Source of the DNA: Clavelina lepadiformis
Taxonomy: Eukaryota > Chordata > Ascidiacea > Aplousobranchia > Clavelinidae
Reading direction: 5' to 3'
Assembly: GCF_947623445.1 (NCBI RefSeq)
Contig: NC_135243.1
Location: forward strand, 17,306,479 to 17,370,478
DNA length: 64,000 nucleotides
Shown here: positions 8,046 through 19,626 of the stretch, in pieces
How positions within the stretch are numbered: the first letter of the stretch is position 1
Layout of the letters: every line of letters starts with the position of its first letter
Translations under genes and position numbers: made by a program
The notes under the pieces: model-generated
Database searches by the model: none
What the model was told of the DNA's origin: nothing
The model's input: only the letters and a program-made list of their open reading frames with translations

Positions 8046-11000
8046 ATGACGACAATCAAAAACATGGACAATTCTCTAACCTTAACCACAATAAACTGCA
8101 ATGGACTTACCAAATCCCTTCAGCATATCCCCTTCTTCATCCGAAAATATCACATCGACATTTTGGCTATTCAGGAAGCCCACAGAATTGACGAAAAACA
8201 ACTCCGGATCTGGCAAACAAGAAACAATCTGACTGTTTTTACCAATGCCCCAGACAAAAGAGAGAGAAATAAATATTTCAAAGCTGGAACAGTCTTAATA
8301 ATACCGAATAATGTAGCTTCACAGGTCAAACATCACGAAATTATCTCGAAATACCGTTCACAAATGATTAAATTAGAAATTGACAGCAAGGCAATCATAA
8401 TTGTCAACTCTTATCTTACCTCTGGTACTTCCTCCTCCTCGTCCATAGAAAGAATTCAACAACTGGAAGACATCTACCAACACCTCATCGCCACCCCCCA
8501 TGTCGACATCATCTGGCTAGGAGATTTCAACTTCGTTCTGGAAAACAATGACACAATTAACAAAATTACCATCCGAAATGACCACAGGAAAATGACAGAA
8601 TGTATACAACTACTTGACATCGTCGACTCCTTCCGTCTTCTCCACCCAAATCAAAAAAGTTACTCATACATCACCGCAAAAGCCAGCACCAGAATAGATA
8701 GAATCTATTGCAGTAAATCTCTGACATCCAAACTTCAACAATCAATATATATCTCCACAGCGCATCTCTCGGATCACATCTTTGGAAACCTAATCTCACT
8801 TCAAACATCTCACTCAAGACCCAACTGTCAATATAAAAAAACACACTGGAAACTGAACGACTCCCTACTGGAAGACCCACATATATGTAAACAACTAAAG
8901 AATGAAATTCTCCTTTTTGCAAAAAAACCTCTCCATGCGAAGCATCCACTAATGTGGTGGGAAATGCTCAAAAAAAATATCAAAAGAATCATTATTCACC
9001 TGGCCAGCAGGAAGAAAAAGAAAATTCAAACAATCATAAACAATCATCAAAGCAAACTGGAAACTCTCAACGTCAACCTCCTCCCACAGTCAAACCAAGA
9101 AATCATCCAAATTAAGCAGAAAATACAAAGATTACAAGAAGAACTACACAATGGAGACCGAATCAGAGCCAGAATCACAGCTGTCACCGACAACGAAGCC
9201 CCTTCCCAAATTTTTAAATTAATGGAAAAAAAAAAACAACGGAAACTAAACATCAACCAATTACAATTAGACGAAACCGACGAAGATTCCATCACCAATA
9301 ATCCTATATCAATTCAAAATACCATTCATGAATTCTACACCCATTTATGGACCAAAAATGACAACCAAAACCACATCGACGAAGAAGAAGAACTATCCCA
9401 TTACCTATCAAGCATTCCTTCACTACCACCTGATTCCCAAACAACACCCTCCCCATTTATACACATCTCAGAAGTCAAAGCAGCTATAATACGCCTAAAT
9501 AAAGACTCCTCACCTGGATTGGATGGCCTCACTGCCCGCTTTTATCAACATTTTTCGGAAATCTTGGCACCCCTCCTTCAAGAAAATTTTAACAACTGTT
9601 ATTTCAGCTCCAGCTTGACTGAGTCACAGCGATCCGCAATCATTCGTCTTATCCCAAAATCTGGAAACAAACTACTAATCAAAAACTGGAGACCCATATC
9701 TATTCTCAATATGGACTATAAAATTCTCAGTATAATACTAAAAAATAGACTTACCCCTCTTGTGACAAATTTTATTCTAGACACCCAACAATGCGGTATC
9801 CCCGGAAGATCAATAGACACCATTCTCCTCAACATCCAAGCGGCACTGGAACAAGAAAAGGACAATCAAGACGGACTAGCCATTTTAAAATTAGATTTTA
9901 CCAAAGCTTTCGATAAAGTGAACCACAATTTCTTTATTAGACTTCTCAACAAAATGAATATACCCAGTTCCATAGTAAACTGGATCAAAATAATTTATGA
10001 CAAACCCCTCGCTTTCATTCAGACTGCACACGGTCTCTCTCAAGGAATCACAATCTCTTGCGGCGTCCGACAAGGATGCCCACTCAGCATGCTGATATTT
10101 ACCATAGTCACCAATGTGTTGGCCCTTAAAATCTCGAATGTTCCTCTTCCGAACTGCCCAACAGTACGATCTGTTCATCTCAACCTTCAACAATACGCAG
10201 ACGATACAATCCTTTTGGCCAAGAATACATCCACAGTTGCAGAAGCTCTGAAAATCATCAAAAAGTTTAGTCATTTTTCCGGACTCAAGCTGAATGAAAA
10301 CAAATCCATGTTCTATATATCAACAGACAAATTAAAAACTCAAATCAGTCAGAAATTTCCAAACATTCCAATCGCCGCTACAATAACAATTCTCGGAATC
10401 ACCTTTTCACTGACAGAAGACTCTGCTACTCTCAACTGGGAAAAAACTCTATGCACCCTCAAGAAATTAAACAACCTTCATAAAACAAGAAGACTCTCAA
10501 TTCTCGGAAGAAAATATATTATAAACTCCCTCTTTCTACCTCACATCATGCGGACAGCAACACTATTTATACCACCAAGTAAAATTCGAAATTCAATCTC
10601 CAACCTTATTTTCAAATTCCTTTGGTATCCCAGAAGATTAGAACCTTTAGCCAGAAGAAAACTGATCGCCCCTTTCAAACAAGGAGGTCTCCAAATCCTA
10701 CATGCCCAGTCCCGGATCCAATCAGCCTTCCTGTACAAAATAAAACGTCTATCCTCAGAAAATAATAAAAACAGTTTCTTTTCAAATTGGGCAAAACACA
10801 ATATTGGGACCAAACTAATGAAAATTGCTCCAAATCTTTTTTCAAATGCCATCAAATACAGACCACAACCAAATTTTACCTGGACAAAGACTCTGGACAT
10901 TTATGATCAGGCCAATAATAACAAAAAGATTATGCTACTCGAAGAATACAATCAGAAGACCTTATACCAGCTAATCCTAAACGACCACCAATCTCCCTCC

Positions 11001-11534
11001 ATAATTTACAGTCAGCAGCAAAACATGATCTCATGGAAAAATATAAACCTAAAAAATACAAGAAAATGGACACCAACACTAATGCAAAGAAGCCATTCAT
11101 ATCTGATCGCCCATCGAGGCTTTCTCTGGGGATCCTTTTACAAGAAGAAGAAATTATTCACAACTTCAAAGCAAGAAATTCGTTTAACAGACTGCAAATT
11201 CTGCAAATCTCAGAAAGATGACATCACCCATGTATTAATTGAATGCCCCATAGCCAAAGAAATTCTCTCTCACATTCAATCAGATTTACTACAATGGTTT
11301 ACAATAAATACCCCTCTCCACCAAAATTTAATTCTCTACTATAGCTTTCAAAAAGATACCAAAGACTCGGAAAAAATCCTACACTATCTGAACATTTTCA
11401 AATCAACCCTTATAGCACATAAAGAAGCCCTAGATGAAGAAAATTCCTACATGACAGACAAAACTACGACAACCAACAGCATCCTCTGGAAAATTCGAAC
11501 AAAATTTAAAAGACATTATCTCCTGGAAGATTGA
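8046..11534 (+). CDS. LINE 1 ORF2, endonuclease-reverse transcriptase
   Basis: 1162 aa, the enzyme of target-primed reverse transcription. Apurinic-type endonuclease, about 10-250: TINCNG (N18), QEAH (E44), GDFN (D160, N162), RIDRI (D218) and SDH (242-244) supply the metal-binding and catalytic set. A linker rich in Lys and Gln follows (about 300-400). Reverse transcriptase, about 470-760: SPGLDG, NWRPISILN, motif A with D617, motif B GVRQGCPLS (673-681) and motif C YADD (717-720). The RT is followed by a thumb-like region with RRLSILGRK and FKFLWYPRRLEPLARRKL. The C-terminal knuckle CX2CX8HX4C uses C1051, C1054, H1063 and C1068. The endonuclease is inferred to be what gives U2 specificity. 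All key residues are present. Confidence 0.95.
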   Translation: MTTIKNMDNSLTLTTINCNGLTKSLQHIPFFIRKYHIDILAIQEAHRIDEKQLRIWQTRNNLTVFTNAPDKRERNKYFKAGTVLIIPNNVASQVKHHEIISKYRSQMIKLEIDSKAIIIVNSYLTSGTSSSSSIERIQQLEDIYQHLIATPHVDIIWLGDFNFVLENNDTINKITIRNDHRKMTECIQLLDIVDSFRLLHPNQKSYSYITAKASTRIDRIYCSKSLTSKLQQSIYISTAHLSDHIFGNLISLQTSHSRPNCQYKKTHWKLNDSLLEDPHICKQLKNEILLFAKKPLHAKHPLMWWEMLKKNIKRIIIHLASRKKKKIQTIINNHQSKLETLNVNLLPQSNQEIIQIKQKIQRLQEELHNGDRIRARITAVTDNEAPSQIFKLMEKKKQRKLNINQLQLDETDEDSITNNPISIQNTIHEFYTHLWTKNDNQNHIDEEEELSHYLSSIPSLPPDSQTTPSPFIHISEVKAAIIRLNKDSSPGLDGLTARFYQHFSEILAPLLQENFNNCYFSSSLTESQRSAIIRLIPKSGNKLLIKNWRPISILNMDYKILSIILKNRLTPLVTNFILDTQQCGIPGRSIDTILLNIQAALEQEKDNQDGLAILKLDFTKAFDKVNHNFFIRLLNKMNIPSSIVNWIKIIYDKPLAFIQTAHGLSQGITISCGVRQGCPLSMLIFTIVTNVLALKISNVPLPNCPTVRSVHLNLQQYADDTILLAKNTSTVAEALKIIKKFSHFSGLKLNENKSMFYISTDKLKTQISQKFPNIPIAATITILGITFSLTEDSATLNWEKTLCTLKKLNNLHKTRRLSILGRKYIINSLFLPHIMRTATLFIPPSKIRNSISNLIFKFLWYPRRLEPLARRKLIAPFKQGGLQILHAQSRIQSAFLYKIKRLSSENNKNSFFSNWAKHNIGTKLMKIAPNLFSNAIKYRPQPNFTWTKTLDIYDQANNNKKIMLLEEYNQKTLYQLILNDHQSPSIIYSQQQNMISWKNINLKNTRKWTPTLMQRSHSYLIAHRGFLWGSFYKKKKLFTTSKQEIRLTDCKFCKSQKDDITHVLIECPIAKEILSHIQSDLLQWFTINTPLHQNLILYYSFQKDTKDSEKILHYLNIFKSTLIAHKEALDEENSYMTDKTTTTNSILWKIRTKFKRHYLLED

Positions 11535-12863
11535 ACTCTCCTCTCGCCCACCAACAACAAACTCAAGATAAACAAGAAGAAGACTCTGCTTATTCTACAC
11601 CTCTAATCTATACAATTCTCACCCTTCGTTATATAATGTACTTACTTCTTTCACCCCCAAAACCCACTAAATATAACTTCCCCCCTCATTATAGAAACTA
11701 TATTTTATCACACAACTAGGCCTAGAAATTTTTCGATGCCCCCTCTTAAACTTTTGCAAATATCCATTTGTTTTTTTTGTCTACTGTAAAACATATCTTA
11801 TTGTAAATGTACTCTTTATTCTGAAATGTATACCATAACTACATAACCCCCTCTTTTTTTTATCTACTTTCATCATAAATTATGAAACTTAACATAATAT
11901 GTATATACTTATTGTAATTACCTGAAACCTGAAAATTCATCATCTTCAACAACTTCTCAAACTTCTTCATGGACTGCACAACGAAATGAACATTACTCTA
12001 CTTATACTGAAACCAACCATGATGATGATAATCCATTTGCAATGCCTTTACAATCCAAAATGATGAAACAACACCATGCATGAACTCCACCCATAACTAA
12101 ATCATCAATTACAACTTACAACCTGAAAAAAACTGATCAAAAACACTGGAATATCCTACTGGACATGATGTTGTACATGAAACATGCAACCCCACGCCGG
12201 TAAACTATATTACTACCTGTATTTTGCTCATAAATATGTGTATATATATGTAAATATGTGTACTATATATACCATATCTAAAATTCTCAATTGCCACCTA
12301 TAACCTGGGAAAAACCGGTTTAAAACACTGAATTATCCTTTTAACCAATATATAATACATGAAACATGCAACCTCATAATGGTAATCCATATTATTAACT
12401 GTTTTTTACTGATAAATGTATGTGTAACATGTATTAACCTCTCCCAATCTTGGCCTAATCAAAAACCGTACCGGCTTTTTCCTGGGATTCCCCTAATGCA
12501 ATCACTTCTCAAATCATATAATTTCGGCAAAATTCATATAATTCATAATAACTATTTTAATTTTTACTGGTTTTAACTGGAAAAATTACGGATTGGAATA
12601 TCAATGCTCTATTGTCGTTCTTATGCATGGAAATGTGTTTCTACATCACCTATAACCTACTGTGCTTATATTTTCTCATTTATTGTATATCGGACTTACC
12701 ATATTATGACCACGTCTCCTTGGAATTTCCCAAATGTGAAATCTCAATTTAATCCGCAAAATATTTTCTTTCCTGCTTGTTAAACCCGAAAACTATATTG
12801 TTTTTTTCTTTATTATTGAATTTTAATATCGTTAGAAAAAAAAAAAAAAAAAAAAAAAAAAAA
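11535..12863 (+). other. LINE 1 3' UTR and poly(A)
   Basis: About 1.3 kb, AT-rich, with no convincing coding sequence. It aligns by eye with the LINE 2 3' UTR in several blocks, for example ACCATAACTACATAACCCC (11832-11850). It contains a duplicated module (separate entry) and a TACCGGCTTTTT / ATTCCCCTAA motif pair (12469-12496). It ends GAATTTTAATATCGTT before the A run. Confidence 0.75.
12105..12430 (+). repeat. Duplicated module in LINE 1 3' UTR
   Basis: Two diverged copies, about 12105-12255 and 12285-12430. Each has AACCTG(A/G)RAAAAAC, AAAACACTG, TACATGAAACATGCAACC and GGTAA...TATTA. The copies differ at many positions, so the duplication is older than this insertion. Confidence 0.65.
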
Positions 12864-13019
12864 GTGTAGTATCTGTTCTTCTCAGTTTAATCCCTGGGAC
12901 GCAGTTCATTGAACTGCTCTTCGATTAAACGGATTTTTGAACGGTGAACGACGCTAGGCGCTTGCGCCTGCTCGTTTGAGGGTTGTGCAGCTATTGCAGT
13001 ACCTGCTGCTTCGGCCCAT
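12864..13019 (+). pseudogene. U2 snRNA 3' fragment (nt 33-188) after LINE 1
   Basis: Follows the LINE 1 poly(A). U2 nt 33-44 is present on both sides of the element, giving a target-site duplication of 12 bp, or up to 14 if two terminal A bases belong to the target. Confidence 0.93.
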
Positions 13020-13617
13020 CTCCCACCCTGGTGGGATACTCTTGTTTGTATTAAAGTAGTCTGAGGAAAAGAAGAAGAGGAGGAGAAGGAGGGGAAAAAA
13101 AAAAAAAAAAAAAAGAAGACGATGGGCGGATGGATTGATCGATGTCAAACGATCGATTAATGTCTATGGGATAAATGTTGTACACCTGCGTCACGGGTAA
13201 AATGAGAAATTGACTGTCGGCCCTGTGTGACAGCAGGAATGGTTTGATAAAATGGATAAATCCCCGATTTATCTTGTGAAAGTTTCTTCAAGTCAACTGT
13301 GCTGCTGCTGCTGTTACTACATTTGTTGTGAGTACTAATGAAAGCGATCGTTTTAGGGTATTTCCCAGTTTGATAGCAAAAAGCTGAAAAATGCAAGAAA
13401 TGGCCTCCACGGGATAGACACAAAATATCTCCACTGTCACGGTCCAATAACCATCAAGCAGCAAATCATGTGACTGGGCGGCGGCCAGAAGATTGTCGTC
13501 TGTCTGCTGGCTGGTTGAGTTCGTCAGTTTGGCGTCTTGTGGCGGGCGATATAGGAACGTTTGGAGGTCGAGGAGGATTTTGAGAAGAATAAAAAGAGTC
13601 CGGGAAGATTTAGAGGT

Positions 13618-13805
13618 ATCGCTTCTCGGCTCTCAAGAGCTAAGATCAAGTGTAGTATCTGTTCTTCTCAGTTTAATCCCTGGGACGCAGTTCATTGAAC
13701 TGCTCTTCGATTAAACGGATTTTTGAACGGTGAACGACGCTAGGCGCTTGCGCCTGCTCGTTTGAGGGTTGTGCAGCTATTGCAGTACCTGCTGCTTCGG
13801 CCCAT
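13618..13805 (+). ncRNA. U2: U2 snRNA
   Basis: Intact copy, unit 9, first intact gene after LINE 1. Confidence 0.97.
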
Positions 13806-14403
13806 CTCCCACCCTGGTGGGATACTCTTGTTTGTATTAAAGTAGTCTGAGGAAAAGAAGAAGAGGAGGAGAAGGAGGGGAAAAAAAAAAAAAAAAAAAA
13901 GAAGACGATGGGCGGATGGATTGATCGATGTCAAACGATCGATTAATGTCTATGGGATAAATGTTGTACACCTGCGTCACGGGTAAAATGAGAAATTGAC
14001 TGTCGGCCCTGTGTGACAGCAGGAATGGTTTGATAAAATGGATAAATCCCCGATTTATCTTGTGAAAGTTTCTTCAAGTCAACTGTGCTGCTGCTGCTGT
14101 TACTACATTTGTTGTGAGTACTAATGAAAGCGATCGTTTTAGGGTATTTCCCAGTTTGATAGCAAAAAGCTGAAAAATGCAAGAAATGGCCTCCACGGGA
14201 TAGACACAAAATATCTCCACTGTCACGGTCCAATAACCATCAAGCAGCAAATCATGTGACTGGGCGGCGGCCAGAAGATTGTCGTCTGTCTGCTGGCTGG
14301 TTGAGTTCGTCAGTTTGGCGTCTTGTGGCGGGCGATATAGGAACGTTTGGAGGTCGAGGAGGATTTTGAGAAGAATAAAAAGAGTCCGGGAAGATTTAGA
14401 GGT

Positions 14404-14591
14404 ATCGCTTCTCGGCTCTCAAGAGCTAAGATCAAGTGTAGTATCTGTTCTTCTCAGTTTAATCCCTGGGACGCAGTTCATTGAACTGCTCTTCGATTAA
14501 ACGGATTTTTGAACGGTGAACGACGCTAGGCGCTTGCGCCTGCTCGTTTGAGGGTTGTGCAGCTATTGCAGTACCTGCTGCTTCGGCCCAT
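14404..14591 (+). ncRNA. U2: U2 snRNA
   Basis: Intact copy, unit 10, type A spacer. Confidence 0.97.
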
Positions 14592-15189
14592 CTCCCACCC
14601 TGGTGGGATACTCTTGTTTGTATTAAAGTAGTCTGAGGAAAAGAAGAAGAGGAGGAGAAGGAGGGGAAAAAAAAAAAAAAAAAAAAGAAGACGATGGGCG
14701 GATGGATTGATCGATGTCAAACGATCGATTAATGTCTATGGGATAAATGTTGTACACCTGCGTCACGGGTAAAATGAGAAATTGACTGTCGGCCCTGTGT
14801 GACAGCAGGAATGGTTTGATAAAATGGATAAATCCCCGATTTATCTTGTGAAAGTTTCTTCAAGTCAACTGTGCTGCTGCTGCTGTTACTACATTTGTTG
14901 TGAGTACTAATGAAAGCGATCGTTTTAGGGTATTTCCCAGTTTGATAGCAAAAAGCTGAAAAATGCAAGAAATGGCCTCCACGGGATAGACACAAAATAT
15001 CTCCACTGTCACGGTCCAATAACCATCAAGCAGCAAATCATGTGACTGGGCGGCGGCCAGAAGATTGTCGTCTGTCTGCTGGCTGGTTGAGTTCGTCAGT
15101 TTGGCGTCTTGTGGCGGGCGATATAGGAACGTTTGGAGGTCGAGGAGGATTTTGAGAAGAATAAAAAGAGTCCGGGAAGATTTAGAGGT

Positions 15190-15377
15190 ATCGCTTCTCG
15201 GCTCTCAAGAGCTAAGATCAAGTGTAGTATCTGTTCTTCTCAGTTTAATCCCTGGGACGCAGTTCATTGAACTGCTCTTCGATTAAACGGATTTTTGAAC
15301 GGTGAACGACGCTAGGCGCTTGCGCCTGCTCGTTTGAGGGTTGTGCAGCTATTGCAGTACCTGCTGCTTCGGCCCAT
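15190..15377 (+). ncRNA. U2: U2 snRNA
   Basis: Intact copy, unit 11, type A spacer. Confidence 0.97.
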
Positions 15378-15975
15378 CTCCCACCCTGGTGGGATACTCT
15401 TGTTTGTATTAAAGTAGTCTGAGGAAAAGAAGAAGAGGAGGAGAAGGAGGGGAAAAAAAAAAAAAAAAAAAAGAAGACGATGGGCGGATGGATTGATCGA
15501 TGTCAAACGATCGATTAATGTCTATGGGATAAATGTTGTACACCTGCGTCACGGGTAAAATGAGAAATTGACTGTCGGCCCTGTGTGACAGCAGGAATGG
15601 TTTGATAAAATGGATAAATCCCCGATTTATCTTGTGAAAGTTTCTTCAAGTCAACTGTGCTGCTGCTGCTGTTACTACATTTGTTGTGAGTACTAATGAA
15701 AGCGATCGTTTTAGGGTATTTCCCAGTTTGATAGCAAAAAGCTGAAAAATGCAAGAAATGGCCTCCACGGGATAGACACAAAATATCTCCACTGTCACGG
15801 TCCAATAACCATCAAGCAGCAAATCATGTGACTGGGCGGCGGCCAGAAGATTGTCGTCTGTCTGCTGGCTGGTTGAGTTCGTCAGTTTGGCGTCTTGTGG
15901 CGGGCGATATAGGAACGTTTGGAGGTCGAGGAGGATTTTGAGAAGAATAAAAAGAGTCCGGGAAGATTTAGAGGT

Positions 15976-16163
15976 ATCGCTTCTCGGCTCTCAAGAGCTA
16001 AGATCAAGTGTAGTATCTGTTCTTCTCAGTTTAATCCCTGGGACGCAGTTCATTGAACTGCTCTTCGATTAAACGGATTTTTGAACGGTGAACGACGCTA
16101 GGCGCTTGCGCCTGCTCGTTTGAGGGTTGTGCAGCTATTGCAGTACCTGCTGCTTCGGCCCAT
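15976..16163 (+). ncRNA. U2: U2 snRNA
   Basis: Intact copy, unit 12, type A spacer. Confidence 0.97.
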
Positions 16164-16761
16164 CTCCCACCCTGGTGGGATACTCTTGTTTGTATTAAAG
16201 TAGTCTGAGGAAAAGAAGAAGAGGAGGAGAAGGAGGGGAAAAAAAAAAAAAAAAAAAAGAAGACGATGGGCGGATGGATTGATCGATGTCAAACGATCGA
16301 TTAATGTCTATGGGATAAATGTTGTACACCTGCGTCACGGGTAAAATGAGAAATTGACTGTCGGCCCTGTGTGACAGCAGGAATGGTTTGATAAAATGGA
16401 TAAATCCCCGATTTATCTTGTGAAAGTTTCTTCAAGTCAACTGTGCTGCTGCTGCTGTTACTACATTTGTTGTGAGTACTAATGAAAGCGATCGTTTTAG
16501 GGTATTTCCCAGTTTGATAGCAAAAAGCTGAAAAATGCAAGAAATGGCCTCCACGGGATAGACACAAAATATCTCCACTGTCACGGTCCAATAACCATCA
16601 AGCAGCAAATCATGTGACTGGGCGGCGGCCAGAAGATTGTCGTCTGTCTGCTGGCTGGTTGAGTTCGTCAGTTTGGCGTCTTGTGGCGGGCGATATAGGA
16701 ACGTTTGGAGGTCGAGGAGGATTTTGAGAAGAATAAAAAGAGTCCGGGAAGATTTAGAGGT

Positions 16762-16949
16762 ATCGCTTCTCGGCTCTCAAGAGCTAAGATCAAGTGTAGT
16801 ATCTGTTCTTCTCAGTTTAATCCCTGGGACGCAGTTCATTGAACTGCTCTTCGATTAAACGGATTTTTGAACGGTGAACGACGCTAGGCGCTTGCGCCTG
16901 CTCGTTTGAGGGTTGTGCAGCTATTGCAGTACCTGCTGCTTCGGCCCAT
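16762..16949 (+). ncRNA. U2: U2 snRNA
   Basis: Intact copy, unit 13, type A spacer. Confidence 0.97.
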
Positions 16950-17547
16950 CTCCCACCCTGGTGGGATACTCTTGTTTGTATTAAAGTAGTCTGAGGAAAA
17001 GAAGAAGAGGAGGAGAAGGAGGGGAAAAAAAAAAAAAAAAAAAAGAAGACGATGGGCGGATGGATTGATCGATGTCAAACGATCGATTAATGTCTATGGG
17101 ATAAATGTTGTACACCTGCGTCACGGGTAAAATGAGAAATTGACTGTCGGCCCTGTGTGACAGCAGGAATGGTTTGATAAAATGGATAAATCCCCGATTT
17201 ATCTTGTGAAAGTTTCTTCAAGTCAACTGTGCTGCTGCTGCTGTTACTACATTTGTTGTGAGTACTAATGAAAGCGATCGTTTTAGGGTATTTCCCAGTT
17301 TGATAGCAAAAAGCTGAAAAATGCAAGAAATGGCCTCCACGGGATAGACACAAAATATCTCCACTGTCACGGTCCAATAACCATCAAGCAGCAAATCATG
17401 TGACTGGGCGGCGGCCAGAAGATTGTCGTCTGTCTGCTGGCTGGTTGAGTTCGTCAGTTTGGCGTCTTGTGGCGGGCGATATAGGAACGTTTGGAGGTCG
17501 AGGAGGATTTTGAGAAGAATAAAAAGAGTCCGGGAAGATTTAGAGGT

Positions 17548-17735
17548 ATCGCTTCTCGGCTCTCAAGAGCTAAGATCAAGTGTAGTATCTGTTCTTCTCA
17601 GTTTAATCCCTGGGACGCAGTTCATTGAACTGCTCTTCGATTAAACGGATTTTTGAACGGTGAACGACGCTAGGCGCTTGCGCCTGCTCGTTTGAGGGTT
17701 GTGCAGCTATTGCAGTACCTGCTGCTTCGGCCCAT
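17548..17735 (+). ncRNA. U2: U2 snRNA
   Basis: Intact copy, unit 14, type A spacer; followed by a type B spacer. Confidence 0.97.
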
Positions 17736-18333
17736 CTCCCACCCTGGTGGGATACTCTTGTTTGTATTAAAGTAGTCTGAGGAAAAGAAGAAGAGGAGGA
17801 GAAGGAGGGGAAAAAAAAAAAAAAAAAAAAGAAGACGATGGGCGGATGGATTGATCGATGTCAAACGATCGATTAATGTCTATGGGATAAATGTTGTACA
17901 CCTGCGTCACTGCTAAAATGAGAAATTGACTGTCGGCCCTGTGTGACAGCAGGAATGGTTTGATAAAATGGATAAATCCCCGATTTATCTTGTGAAAGTT
18001 TCTTCAAGTCAACTGTGCTGCTGCTGCTGTTACTACATTTGTTGTGAGTACTAATGAAAGCGATCGTTTTAGGGTATTTCCCAGTTTGATAGCAAAAAGC
18101 TGAAAAATGCAAGAAATGGCCTCCACGGGATAGACACAAAATATCTCCACTGTCACGGTCCAATAACCATCAAGCAGCAAATCATGTGACTGGGCGGCGG
18201 CCAGAAGATTGTCGTCTGTCTGCTGGCTGGTTGAGTTCGTCAGTTTGGCGTCTTGTGGCGGGCGATATAGGAACGTTTGGAGGTCGAGGAGGATTTTGAG
18301 AAGAATAAAAAGAGTCCGGGAAGATTTAGAGGT

Positions 18334-18366
18334 ATCGCTTCTCGGCTCTCAAGAGCTAAGATCAAG
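18334..18366 (+). pseudogene. U2 snRNA 5' fragment (nt 1-33), split by short insertion 2
   Basis: This is the shortest of the six 5' fragments. U2 identity stops at AAG, directly before GUAGUA. Confidence 0.92.
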
Positions 18367-18684
18367 CGGGCGGTCCATCAGGTTTCTGATGTACGAGAGT
18401 GGTATGGTTAACATCAGCCAAAAAATTGCCCTCTCCGACACATTACATCTGTCAACACACGCCAGGTTCCTAGCTTGCTCCTGCTCGTATCCGCTTTACG
18501 AAAAATGCGAGTTCTAGTTTAGGTCATTTGGTTATCGGAAGATAGGCAAATGAACAAACCTAAGCTTCACAATCGAGCTAAACACTCACCACCCACCTCT
18601 CACCTCCTACCCAACAAAGTAAGCTGGGGGGGGGAAGGCGAACGCCTTCCTCATCACAGTAAAAAAAAAAAAAAAAAAAAAAAA
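18367..18684 (+). mobile_element. U2-targeted SINE-like element, copy 2 (divergent)
   Basis: A 318-bp non-coding insertion. It starts CGGGC and then GGTCCATCAG, so it carries five bases more than copies 1 and 3 at its 5' end. The primary sequence of the head differs strongly from copy 1, but the same folds are available: CATCAG-GTTT-CTGATG, then GAGAG with CTCTC, and TATC-GGAA-GATA. The tail shares the G run and GAAGGCGAACGCC with copy 1, followed by about 24 A. The 3' junction is again at U2 nt 33, but the target duplication is only 1-3 bp. I read it as an older or separate subfamily of the same SINE. Confidence 0.75.
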
Positions 18685-18840
18685 GTGTAGTATCTGTTCT
18701 TCTCAGTTTAATCCCTGGGACGCAGTTCATTGAACTGCTCTTCGATTAAACGGATTTTTGAACGGTGAACGACGCTAGGCGCTTGCGCCTGCTCGTTTGA
18801 GGGTTGTGCAGCTATTGCAGTACCTGCTGCTTCGGCCCAT
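18685..18840 (+). pseudogene. U2 snRNA 3' fragment (nt 33-188)
   Basis: Follows the poly(A) of short insertion 2. Only the G at nt 33 (plus at most AA) is shared with the 5' fragment, so there is almost no target-site duplication. Confidence 0.93.
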
Positions 18841-19438
18841 CTCCCACCCTGGTGGGATACTCTTGTTTGTATTAAAGTAGTCTGAGGAAAAGAAGAAGAG
18901 GAGGAGAAGGAGGGGAAAAAAAAAAAAAAAAAAAAGAAGACGATGGGCGGATGGATTGATCGATGTCAAACGATCGATTAATGTCTATGGGATAAATGTT
19001 GTACACCTGCGTCACGGGTAAAATGAGAAATTGACTGTCGGCCCTGTGTGACAGCAGGAATGGTTTGATAAAATGGATAAATCCCCGATTTATCTTGTGA
19101 AAGTTTCTTCAAGTCAACTGTGCTGCTGCTGCTGTTACTACATTTGTTGTGAGTACTAATGAAAGCGATCGTTTTAGGGTATTTCCCAGTTTGATAGCAA
19201 AAAGCTGAAAAATGCAAGAAATGGCCTCCACGGGATAGACACAAAATATCTCCACTGTCACGGTCCAATAACCATCAAGCAGCAAATCATGTGACTGGGC
19301 GGCGGCCAGAAGATTGTCGTCTGTCTGCTGGCTGGTTGAGTTCGTCAGTTTGGCGTCTTGTGGCGGGCGATATAGGAACGTTTGGAGGTCGAGGAGGATT
19401 TTGAGAAGAATAAAAAGAGTCCGGGAAGATTTAGAGGT

Positions 19439-19626
19439 ATCGCTTCTCGGCTCTCAAGAGCTAAGATCAAGTGTAGTATCTGTTCTTCTCAGTTTAATCC
19501 CTGGGACGCAGTTCATTGAACTGCTCTTCGATTAAACGGATTTTTGAACGGTGAACGACGCTAGGCGCTTGCGCCTGCTCGTTTGAGGGTTGTGCAGCTA
19601 TTGCAGTACCTGCTGCTTCGGCCCAT
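19439..19626 (+). ncRNA. U2: U2 snRNA
   Basis: Intact copy, unit 16, type A spacer. Confidence 0.97.

Larger units (their letters stand above)
6515..12863 (+). mobile_element. LINE 1: full-length U2-specific Keno-like non-LTR retrotransposon
   Basis: About 6.35 kb in sense orientation inside U2, flanked by a 12-14 bp duplication of U2 nt 31/33-44. It has a 436-bp 5' UTR, ORF1, a 42-bp gap, ORF2, a 1.3-kb 3' UTR and a poly(A) of about 27. U2 as target and an ORF2 with apurinic-type endonuclease plus C-terminal knuckle fit the Keno group of the Tx1 clade. Utopia elements also target U2 but use a restriction-like endonuclease, which is absent here. Both ORFs are open, so the copy looks recent and possibly active. 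Confidence 0.92.
12864..18366 (+). repeat. U2 snRNA tandem array, block 3 (seven units)
   Basis: Begins with the 3' part of the U2 gene split by LINE 1. It contains six intact U2 genes and the first 33 nt of a seventh. Spacers 1-6 are type A and spacer 7 is type B. Confidence 0.97.

Noticed and set aside
10541-10900. Antisense open frames within ORF1 and ORF2 of the LINEs
   Set aside because: They are shadows of strongly supported sense genes and carry no recognisable domain.
6515-12863. Utopia (restriction-like endonuclease) family
   Set aside because: ORF2 begins with a clear apurinic-type endonuclease and no restriction-like endonuclease is visible after the RT.
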